In this document: positions 12,777 through 21,464 of the stretch, piece by piece
Position numbering within the stretch: the first letter of the stretch is position 1
How the letters are laid out: every line of letters starts with the position of its first letter
Assembly (NCBI RefSeq): GCF_028858725.1
Contig: NC_084767.1
Location: 2,779,501 to 2,843,500 of the forward strand
Direction of reading: 5' to 3'
Source of the DNA: Colius striatus
Taxonomy: Eukaryota > Chordata > Aves > Coliiformes > Coliidae
DNA: 64,000 nucleotides
Made by a program: the position numbers and the translations under genes
The notes under the pieces: model-generated
What the model was told of the DNA's origin: nothing
The model's input: the letters and a program-made list of their open reading frames with translations, nothing else
The model's database searches: none

Positions 12777-14473
12777 ACCCAACATCCACACTGACAAGTT
12801 GGTCCTCCCACCCCCTTCCTCCCCCCAACCCCCAAATAAAGAAATAAAGAGGCAAAAAAGAAGAAAGTAGGTGATGAAGCCACAGCGCCAGTGTGCTGCA
12901 GCTTGGCAGCACAGGGCTGGAGGTGGGGACAGCCTGGGACAGGGGTGAGGGGGTGCCCCAGGGCTGCTGCCCATCCCCTCACAGCCACGGCACGGCTCCC
13001 GCAGGCCAAGGACCAGAGCAGAGCCAGCTCCTGGTGAGGGCCACGGCACAGAGCAGGCACTGGCCACAGCCCTGGCTGCCAGCTGGTGCTTCAGTGAGCC
13101 CTTTGCACCCCCCCCCCCCCGGGGCAAAAGACACCCCACAGGGCCCAAACAAGACCAGAATGTACAACAAGGGGGGGTTGAGGGGGCAAAACTCAGTGTC
13201 CCCTGCACCTCGAGCCCTCCTGCACTTTTGCCCAGAGGGGATGGTGCAGCTCCCCAAGCTCCCCCTGTTTGCACCCTCCTGCAAAGGGCAAAGGCCTGGG
13301 ACCCCTCGCTGTGCAGCGTGGAGTCAGCCCTCTGCACGGGGCCAGGCTGGAGGCAGGATGCTGTGCTGCTGCCAGCCACGGCGATGCTCACCCCCACTGC
13401 ACATCAAGCCTTCGCTCCAGATGCTCTCTAGCCCCACAGGGCACAGGCAACGTAGGAAAAGAGTTTGAAAAGAGGGTTATGGCCCCGCAGGCCACCGGAG
13501 AGGAGGCGGCTCCAGGCAGGATACGCACGGCTGAAAGTGTCTCTTAAAAAGCTCCAAGAACGCAAACACAGTTCAATAAAAGCCCTCCCTCCCCCTTGCC
13601 CTGTAAAACCCCAGCTGTAAAAAGTGGCAGCACTTTGCAGCCATCACATCCCCAGCTGCCATTGGAGAAGAGCAGCCAGCAGGGCCAGAGGCACTCGCAC
13701 GGGCCCAGGTTGGTGGGGCCTCTCCAGCAGTGGTGTCAGGGCTCCATCCCCACCGCCAGCCACGGCGAGGATGCACCCTGGCTGCTCGTGGGGAGGGGCT
13801 GGGGGCCACGGGCACAGACTCTCCACACGCCTCCAGCCGTGATGATGGGGAGGAGCAGCATCTCCAACGTAGGTCTCTCCCATTTGAGATCTGTGCCAGG
13901 GCCCCGCACAGCCACGTCCTCCCAGCTCCGGGGCACCCACAGCACGGCTGTGGGGCCGAGAGGACAAGGCTGGGCAGCCACAGAGACCCCCACATGCAGG
14001 GCCGTGAGCTGGTCAGAGAGCGGCTGAGGCCTGGGCAGGTGATGTGGTGGCACGGCAACGCACCAGCATCCCTCCAGCACGGGGAGCGATGCTGCTGCCT
14101 GCAGTCCAAGCGAAGACAGAGCTCAAGGCAGCCAGCAGCAGCCTGCCCGTGACAACTTTAAGCCATCTCCAGACACGTGCCACGAGCAGAAGACGCCGAG
14201 GAGCAGCCAGCTCCAGCTGGAGGGAGCCACGTGCTGCCTCGTCCTGCAAAAAGCCACCGAGCACAGAGACAGGGCACCAGCCTCACGTCCCAGGGCACCC
14301 CCATGGGGCTGTGCTGGCTGGGAGACCCTGGGCTGGCGGGGGGACCCCCGACAAAGGAGATGCCTTGTCCCAGCGTGCAGGGCCCCAAGCCACGAGCCCC
14401 GCACGCTGGCAGTGAGCATCTTGGGACGCCGCGGCAGGGACTTCTCCCCGCTTCCCCCAAGACATCCCGCAGC
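12777..14473 (-). other. GPRIN1: GPRIN1 3' untranslated region
   Basis: This interval lies between the GPRIN1 stop codon and the minus-strand AATAAA at 12771. No other exon is recognisable on either strand. It contains a C-rich tract near 13108-13121 and no clear repeats. Plus-strand AATAAA copies at about 12835-12848 and 13576 have no upstream plus-strand gene. Confidence 0.55.
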
Positions 14474-15850
14474 TCACTCGGTGGCGGGGCCAGCGCGGGA
14501 GCAGCACCGGGGCCGCCGGACGTTTTGCAGCAGAGCCCGAAAGACACTGGGCTGCCTCTTGGCCTCGCCTTTTTGGGGGGCCCCCTTGATGGAACCGGCA
14601 CGGGTGCTCTGAGGGGTCATCACCACCTGCCTCCCATGCTCCTCAATCTGCTTCTCCAGGTGCTTCTGGATGGCCATGCCTAGCACCTCCACCTCCATGG
14701 AGGCCCCGTACACCTCCCACGTCATCCCCTTCTCGTCCCAGCTCACCTCCCGGATGGGCTCCGGAACCTCTTCCACCACTGTCCCCTTCACGTGCACCTC
14801 AGGGTACGAGGCCTGCGGGGACTTGGCCACCGGTGTCATGGGCCCAGTGGCCACTGAGCGGGTCTCCACGGGCATGGACACCTGCATCTCCGCGTCCTTC
14901 TTGGAGGGCTCTGGGTGCAGGGGGGCAGCGGACCCCGGCTCTTTCTTGGGGAAGGTGAAGGCCCCCCCGCTCGGGGGGCTCATGGGGCTCAAGGCCACCG
15001 ACACCAGGGATGCTCGGCTGTCCACTTGCGTCCCTGTGTCCTGGGTCCCGGCGTCCTGCGGTGGGGTCACCTCGAAGGAGTACGACTCGCAGAGCAGCTT
15101 GGCTGTCCGGGGCTGCTGGCTGCTCCCAGCATCCACACCCCGGGCTGAGTTCCCCTTGGCTCTGTCCTGACCCAGTGCAATGGGGCTTGGCCCTGCCTTG
15201 CTTTGTCCCCCTCTCCCCTCAGGGCTGGTACTGGGGGGGTCTGCAGCATCCCCCTGGAGCTGCTTGAGAGCCTCACCGCCTCTCAGCTGGGGCACAGCAC
15301 CCAGGGATGTCCCTGTGCCACCCTGAAGCTGCTCTTGGCTTGGAAGTTCAGCCGCTCTGACGTTCGTGGTGGGCTCCACAAATGCCACGTGTTTGGCAGG
15401 AGCTGGCGCGCTCCCCATGTCCTTGCTGGGTGCCTTGAGGCAGGGCTCGGGTAGCGGGGGCACAGGGGCTGTGGTCTCCTTCTGGGTGCTGGGGAGCCCC
15501 ACCCCCGTAGGACCACAGGCAGGAGCAGCATCACTCGGTCCCCCACAGCTCCCTGTCTCTGCTGCCACACTTGGCTCCACAACAGTGTCCGGGAGAAGCG
15601 TGCCAGGAGCCAGTCCTGTCGGTGACGGCACCTTCTTCTCCGCTGCTGGGCCGGCCGTGGGGCCCTGGGCCTCTGGCTCAGCAGCGCAGCAGGTCCTCAT
15701 GGCACGGCCTTCCACTGCGCAGCCAGAGCCAGGTAGGCACTTGCCCACCACTGGGCAGCCAGGGGAGCTGGCGCTGGGCTCGCAGGCGTCCTCAGCTCCG
15801 GCTTGGTGGCTCAGCAGCTGCAGCCCCTCGGGCTCCTTAGCACTGCCCAT
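14474..15850 (-). CDS. GPRIN1: G protein-regulated inducer of neurite outgrowth 1
   Basis: A membrane-anchored effector of activated Gi/o/z alpha subunits that promotes neurite growth. The whole protein lies in one exon: 458 residues from the ATG at 15850. That start is chosen because [13 protein letters not shown] matches the start of mammalian GPRIN1, and because a splice acceptor for the minus strand lies 40 bases upstream (exon begins at 15890). The C-terminal third is strongly conserved: [28 protein letters not shown], then [39 protein letters not shown] and a tail [14 protein letters not shown]. The CC pair is the known kind of palmitoylation anchor. Human GPRIN1 is about 1,008 residues, so this protein is under half that length. 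The missing part corresponds to the long, repetitive, poorly conserved middle. The next gene leftward (CDHR2) converges on it. Confidence 0.93.
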   Translation of the reverse strand: MGSAKEPEGLQLLSHQAGAEDACEPSASSPGCPVVGKCLPGSGCAVEGRAMRTCCAAEPEAQGPTAGPAAEKKVPSPTGLAPGTLLPDTVVEPSVAAETGSCGGPSDAAPACGPTGVGLPSTQKETTAPVPPLPEPCLKAPSKDMGSAPAPAKHVAFVEPTTNVRAAELPSQEQLQGGTGTSLGAVPQLRGGEALKQLQGDAADPPSTSPEGRGGQSKAGPSPIALGQDRAKGNSARGVDAGSSQQPRTAKLLCESYSFEVTPPQDAGTQDTGTQVDSRASLVSVALSPMSPPSGGAFTFPKKEPGSAAPLHPEPSKKDAEMQVSMPVETRSVATGPMTPVAKSPQASYPEVHVKGTVVEEVPEPIREVSWDEKGMTWEVYGASMEVEVLGMAIQKHLEKQIEEHGRQVVMTPQSTRAGSIKGAPQKGEAKRQPSVFRALLQNVRRPRCCSRAGPATE

Positions 15851-16090
15851 GCCTGGGAAACGCTTCTCCCATGCTAGTCCCGCCGCAGGTCTGCAAGAGA
15901 GGATGGGAGTACTGAGGGAGGAGCAGCATACAGACCCCCAGCCTTCCCCCATCACCAACCATTTTCCTCCATGCCACCCGTGACAACAGGTTGGGCAGCT
16001 GCCTGCAGCACCCATTGGCCTGGCACAACCTGCAGGGCAGCACTTGGTGCCCGGCCCCACGGTAAGGGAGGAGCAGTGTCGGGCACCTAC

Positions 16091-16206
16091 CGTACAAGGC
16101 AGCCTTCCCCCGGCACGGCCAGACCGGGAGCAGGATCTGGGTGCTGCTGCAGCTGCCGGAGTGGGGAGACGTGGAGCAGGAGCAGGGGGACGTGGCGCAG
16201 GCACCC
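16091..16206 (-). other. GPRIN1: Candidate 5' untranslated exon of GPRIN1
   Basis: On the minus strand a pyrimidine-rich acceptor ending in CTGCAG precedes 16206, and a donor CTTGTACG then GTAGGTG ends the exon at 16091. Together with the acceptor before the coding exon at 15890, this makes a plausible middle leader exon. It may be skipped. Confidence 0.35.
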
Positions 16207-16959
16207 CTGCAGAGAGAGAGCCCGCTGGAGCATGCCCTGGGCACCGGGTTGACAGCCTCAGGGACTCAATACCCTCCCGTCTGCCAGGGCGGAGCTGGGT
16301 GCAGTGTGGGGTGAGAGGAAAACGGGCCTGGTGGCTATGAGGGGCTACAGAGAGGGGTACAGGGCAGCCCAAACCCTTCCTGCTGCTCACGGGGACCAGT
16401 GTCTCCCAGAGCTGTGAGCCAAATGTGTGCCCCAGCTACGGGAAACCGCCAGCTCAGCACCTACAACCGCTGTTGAGGCTGCTCCGAGCTCCCAGACGTG
16501 CAAGCACAGCAGGGAGACACAGGTTGGTGTCATCCAACGACCCCAAACCATCCCCAGCCCCCGGGGCAGCCCTGGAGCAGGAGCATGGCAGGAAACCCCG
16601 AGCCCTCCACAGGGCTCAGCCCTCCGAGGCCGGGAGCACACACTGCGTCCCGCAGCCGAGGGGGCACCACACGCCTCCGGCCACGGCCACTCGCGGGTCC
16701 CGGACAGGGTAAAGCCGAGCAGACACGGCAGGAGCCCAGCAAGTCCACGCCAAGGGACGCGGCAGGAGCAGGGACCGGGCTGGCCCCGCCGCCCCCGCGG
16801 CCGCCCGGCACCGCAGACAACGACCCCCTCCATTCCCGTTCGTGTCTTCCCACGCAGCACCCCGTTCCCGGGGGGGCCGTGGCACCCCGCAGCACAACCC
16901 GCCTGTGCCGGGGCTGGACGCGCTGTCCCGCTCCCGCCGCTCCACGGAGGAGCCGCCGG

Positions 16960-17085
16960 CGCCGGCACACGCGTACACACGCGCACAGGCTGACAGACAT
17001 GCGTGTGCACACGCACAGGCACGCACACGCCAGCACATGGCTACGGGCACACCCGCACACGCGGACACGCGTGTGCACGCCCCGG
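16960..17085. repeat. Alternating purine-pyrimidine (CA/CG/TG) tract
   Basis: A long run of imperfect CA, CG and TG dinucleotides, for example ACACGCGTACACACGCGCAC, lies in the putative first intron of GPRIN1 next to its CpG promoter. Such sequence is prone to form left-handed Z-DNA. It is visible by eye as repeated CACACGCG and GTGTGC words. Confidence 0.6.
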
Positions 17086-17089
17086 CTCC

Positions 17090-17480
17090 GGTTCCCCGGC
17101 CGAGCCCCGGACAAAGCCACCCCCGGGGCAGCACCGATCGCGGCGGGGGGGGGGGGGAGCCCGACCCCGAACCCCGACCGCGCCGCCTATCCCGGGCCCC
17201 CGCCACCGCCCCCCCGCCCCCGGGGGTCCCGGTTCGGGGCGTGCGGCGGCCGCGGCGCCCGGTCCGGTCCCGCCACGTGCGCGCCGGGCCGTCGGTACCT
17301 GCGGCGGCGGATCCTCCCGCCCGCTCCCGTCCCGTCCCGCTCCGCTCGGCTCCGGCGCGGCGGCGGCAGCGGCGGGGAGCATGCGTGGGGCGGCGGCGGC
17401 GGGGGCGGTACCGCGCCCCGGGCCGCTCCCCCCGGCTGCCGCCCGCCCGGGCGCCCCCGGGCACCGGGCGGGGGGGCGAG
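17090..17480 (-). promoter_or_regulatory. GPRIN1: CpG island promoter and first-exon donor of GPRIN1
   Basis: Extremely GC- and CpG-rich sequence. On the minus strand CCGCCGCAG then GTACCGACGG is a good donor, with the exon ending at 17299. The first, untranslated exon of GPRIN1 would lie between 17299 and roughly 17420, and the transcript would run left to the coding exon at 15890. The assignment follows from strand, distance and the lack of any other minus-strand gene nearby. Confidence 0.55.
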
Positions 17481-17499
17481 GGGCAGCCGGCTGCTGCTG

Positions 17500-19560
17500 G
17501 AAGCGTGAGGGTCCCGGCTCACACACACCCACTCCCGCCCCGCTGGGATCATCGCTGTCACCCCTCCGACCGGTCCTAGGAGCCCCCCATCATCTTCCCC
17601 CCTCCTCGGCACCCCCCGGCATTGCCACCGCAAATCCCCTGGAACGGTGGCCCCGGGGTACCGCGGAGCACGTGTCCGGCACCGGCCTGCTCAGGGGGTC
17701 CCCAGCCCTTAGCGTGTGTCTTGTGGGTGGGGGTGATAGAGAGACAGAGCCTGGTACCCCCATCCTACCTGGTGATGGAGACGGCTTCCCTCCCAGGCAT
17801 CACCGGGAGGCAGAGGGACGGCGCCTCAATTAGCCCGAGGCACGCGGCAGGGATGGAGGTGGGCTCCCGCGTACCCCTCGCCCAAGACTGGGGGGCGATG
17901 CGGAGGAGAGAACGTCCCTGTCTCCCTCCCGGCAGTGCTTGCCTCTGTTCCCGGGCTCAGGCTTTGTCTAACTCCTTCCCACGCACTCCCGCTCTCGCTG
18001 TGGGGGGGAAGGCAGCCTGCTCACCTCACCTGCATATCCCCCCCCACCCCAAAAAAAACCCCCTCTAGCTTTCCCAAAAAGAACCCATCCTGCCCCCATC
18101 ACCCTATAGGGTCAGAATCCCCCCCTCCTTGTCTTGTGAATGTCGGCACTGGAGCAGGAGCTATAGATCTCTAGGGTTGGAGTGGGATGCTAACATTAAT
18201 TTCAAGCCAGGGGAGCCCCATCTTGGGGTTAATGTTAGCACACAACACCCCAGCCCTATAGATCGGGGGAGGGGGGGCACACACAATGGGATCTGGCACA
18301 CCTGGTTGCTTGGAGACAAGGGAGGTTGGAAATGCTCCTTCCAGTAAACAGCCAGGCTAGAACAAAACCCTGAAGGCTAAAAATAGGGAGGCAGGATATG
18401 GAAATAAAATAACAAGCTTTGTCTTTCCCTCCCACCTCAGGGCGGAGTGGGGCACCCCTATGCCACTGCTGGGCACCTTGGTAAGTGGATGGTGTGGGGT
18501 GTATCGCTACACTCGTCAGTGTGTCCCCCTGAAGGTGTTTGTCCCCACCCATGGCCCCGTGTGCTGCACCCAGTCCTACAGCGCTGACTGTGCCCAGTTG
18601 CCCACCAGCCGTGGAGTGGGAGCATGGTGCAGGACATGCTATGGGTTTACATCCTGTGCTGCCCCGTGCGGGATCAGACCCAAACCGGGTCATAGACAAG
18701 GGATGCCGCGGGCAAGATGAAGTTCTGGCAGAGGAGGGGACCAAAACATCCCCCATCCCCTGGCCAGGACCCTGCAAAGGGTAGAGGGCTGTGGGGTCCC
18801 ATCCTGCTGCCGTTTCCTTCCACCTGCTGCTCTCAGCTCTGCCGGCAGCTGCTCTCCCCATCAGCACCTTGGCACCAGGCGTATCCCCCATCCCACCAGG
18901 GACGACCGGAATGGTCCTGAGGGGCATCTTCCCCTCTCCGTGGGGAGCCTTCATCCCAGGCTAGCTGCCTCCTCCTCCTCCTCTTCCCGCCCGGGCACCT
19001 CGGGGCTGGCAGGAGAACAATAGCGAGGAGGATGAGTAAGATGGTCCCTATTGCCTTGGAAACACACTCCCGCGCTGGCAGCGAGCGCAGTCAGGCAGCT
19101 GCCTGGGGAAAGAAAAAAGCGCACGTTCTCCCTCGGCAGAGGGGGCTGCGGGCGCAGGTAGCGCGGCAGCCCCCTCCCTCGGTGCGGCAGCCCACCTCCC
19201 ACGCCGCACGGGCAGCGCCACGTGAACGCGCCGCGCTCCCCCCAGCTGCCGGCACACGCGCCTGGCACACGGCTCGGCCCGGCCCGCGCTCAGCACCCTC
19301 CGGCGGGCCGGGGCCCGGACAGGCGCTGCCTGGCGAATGTCCCCTCCGGGGCTGCTCCCCAGGGGAAGGTGATGCGTTTCCGGCGACCGCTCGGAGCTGT
19401 GAGCACCTTGGGATGACAAAGATGCTACCGGGAGAGCCAACGGCACCAAACACCCTAAAAATAGTGCTGTTTTCCCAGCCACCTGGGTGCAGAGGTGCTG
19501 GGGGATCCCTCCTGCCCAGCACACTCTGCACCCCAGTGCCCTGAAGCCTGGGGTGCATCT
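17500..19560. other. Intergenic region right of the GPRIN1 promoter
   Basis: No conserved exon was recognised. It holds the hairpin at 18161-18264 and a small CpG-rich patch at about 19130-19340 that could be a minor promoter. The remainder is unremarkable. Confidence 0.4.
18161..18264. repeat. Long imperfect inverted repeat (hairpin)
   Basis: The arms GCTAACATTAA (18189-18199) and TTAATGTTAGC (18229-18239) are perfect complements. Pairing continues inward for seven more bases with G-T pairs, and outward through about 25 more mostly paired bases to CTATAGATC on both sides. The whole could fold into a stem of about 45 pairs with a loop of under 15 bases. It may be a small inverted-repeat element or a structured RNA; no family is recognised. 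Confidence 0.6.
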
Positions 19561-19678
19561 GGCCCATCCCTGTGGGGTGGGAGGGCATTGTGGCTGAGCA
19601 CATCACCCTGGATGCTCCTGGGTGCAGGCAGGACCCCATCCCCAGCGCCAGCGGGGCGGGCACAGGCAGGGACGAGGC
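19561..19678 (+). repeat. Direct repeat, copy 1
   Basis: About 100 bases sharing GGATGCTCCTGGGTGC-type sequence and a G/C-rich CCAGCG stretch with the copy at 20228-20328, in the same orientation. The two copies bracket the left LTR fossil, so the element and its flank were rearranged or duplicated together. Confidence 0.55.
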
Positions 19679-20230
19679 TGTAACCAGATAAAAGGTCATA
19701 GGAGAGAGATTAAATAGTATGCACTAGGTCCAGGAGCATAGGTGCTTTGTAGTTAGAACTAATATTTAGATAGTGCTGATCAAAGTAAATATATATGCAC
19801 TCAGGATGGACATGCTGTCCTCATAAAGGATGTCCTGGAGATCATAAAGGATGTTTCTCTGCCTGAGGGGGAGAGACCATCATCATCAGGTGGACAGCAT
19901 GGGCCTGGTTACTTTACATGTATGGCTTGTTCATGGTTGTATTCTTGAAGAGATCAGAAACTTTTAAGGACAGACTCCCCTGGCCTGCCAGAGGAGGGCT
20001 GATACTTACTCAGTATTCATAGCAGGTGGAGGACTCAATAAACAGAGTAACGTGTGTTATACAGGATGCAGTACAGAGGCATGGTGGGGTGTGCTGCTGG
20101 AGCTGCTGCTTTGTGGAGCTGCACCCCAACACCCGTCTCCACGCATGCATGGAATAAAGCACCGTCTCAACTCTGTGCAGACTGGCTTAGCACACACCAG
20201 GCACGAATCTGCTTTGAGGACAACAGGAGG
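19679..20230 (+). mobile_element. Solo LTR-like fossil of an endogenous retrovirus-type element
   Basis: The sequence opens with TGTAACC, has an AT-rich TATA-like region near 19964, carries AATAAA signals, and ends in CA either at about 20063 or at about 20230. That is the layout of a long terminal repeat. No internal protein sequence is present, so it looks like a solo LTR. Its U3-like part is matched in opposite orientation by the copy at 20345-20718, at roughly three-quarters identity by eye, so it is old. The family cannot be named from sequence alone. Confidence 0.5.
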
Positions 20231-20328
20231 ACACCGTGGCCCAGCACATCTCCCTGGATACTCCTGGGTGCTGGCAGGACCCTGTCCCCAGGGCCAGCGG
20301 CGCGGCTCAGGCAGGGATGGGGGCACAG
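20228..20328 (+). repeat. Direct repeat, copy 2
   Basis: The partner of 19561-19678, with GGATACTCCTGGGTGCTGGC and the following GC-rich stretch. It abuts the left LTR fossil on its right side and lies between the two opposed LTR copies. Confidence 0.55.
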
Positions 20329-20344
20329 GTAGTTGCAGCCCCAC

Positions 20345-20718
20345 TGCTGGGACGCACAGCGTGGGCAGGGGAGTCTGTCCTTATAAATCTGGGATCCTCC
20401 TTCAAGAATACAGCCATGAACAAGCCATACATGTAAAGTACCCAGGCCCACGCCATCAGACTGTCCGTGATGAAGTGCAGTGATTACCAAGTCATGCATG
20501 TGCACCCCATCCACCTGTTCATGATGGTCTCTCCCTCTCAGGCAAAGAAAGAATTATCATCATTCCAGGACATCCTTTATGAGAACAGCATGTCCATCCT
20601 GAACCCATATTTGTTCACTTTGATCAACACTATCTTAATATCAGTTCTAAATCACAAAGCATCTGGACCTAGCGTATACCATTTTGATCTATCTCCTACG
20701 GTGTTTTAACTGGTTACA
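20345..20718 (-). mobile_element. Second LTR-like fossil, inverted relative to the first
   Basis: Read on the minus strand from 20718 it opens TGTAACCAGTTAAAA and follows the 19679 copy through the shared words ATGGACATGCTG, CATAAAGGATGTCCTGG and ACTTTACATGTATGGCTTG, and on to AAGGACAGACTCCCC. It is incomplete at its far end. With the first copy it forms an inverted pair about 1.04 kb across. It is a fossil with no coding potential. Confidence 0.5.
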
Positions 20719-21464
20719 CTGGAGGTGTCCTTCCCCTTGCACAGAGGCAGCGCTGCCTGAGAGGTGGCGTGGGGCTGGCAGGCCCAGCACAGCCACCAGC
20801 ACCTGCCCTGTGAAGGGGTGAGGGTCAGGGGAGAGCCAGTCCTATCCAGCCCTGCATGGAGGATGTTGGCCACGCTCACTCCCACCAGGGCTGGGGAGTG
20901 GGAGCCTGGGCAGGGGGCATCTGAGTTAACATGGAGGTAGTCAGGGTGTGTATGGTGGTACTGAGGAGGAGGCCATCCTGGGATGCATCCCACAGAAAGA
21001 CGAGGGAAGCTGAGGAGATGGCTTTGCTAACTCGAGATGCAGCCCAGCTGCTGACACCATAGCACAGGAGTAGTGTGGCTGGCAGCCACCCTTGTGTGCG
21101 CTGGGCTCATCCTACACACCATATACCTGCTGCCCTAAACACACCTCAAAGCAGCAACAGCCTGAGGGGTCCCAAACTCTTGTTGCCTTGCCCTTATCCC
21201 GAGCCTTTCACCATGGAGCAGCTGCACAGCTTGAGCTGCTCCCCACAACACCCGTGTCTGTGGCCATGGGATGGCCAGCTGGTAGGAGCCTGCTTCCCAT
21301 TCTGTGGCAATCTGGAGGAAACTGGTCCAGCTGAATGGCTGCTGATCACCCATTGAGACTAGATGCTGCTGCTTCAGAAGAGTCAAAGCCTTTTCCTACA
21401 GTGCCTCCATGTCATTTGTGGTAACAAGGCAGAGACTCTTCAGTTCTTCTCTCTCCTTTCCCAG
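20719..21464. other. Non-coding; expected upstream exons of the dehydrogenase relic not found
   Basis: I looked here for the N-terminal exons of glutamate dehydrogenase (the region before GIRYST) and could not recognise any. The 5' part of the relic is either gone or too diverged to see by eye. Confidence 0.4.

Noticed and set aside
18161-18264. Hairpin as a transcription terminator
   Set aside because: Hairpin terminators are bacterial. In a vertebrate genome the structure needs another explanation.
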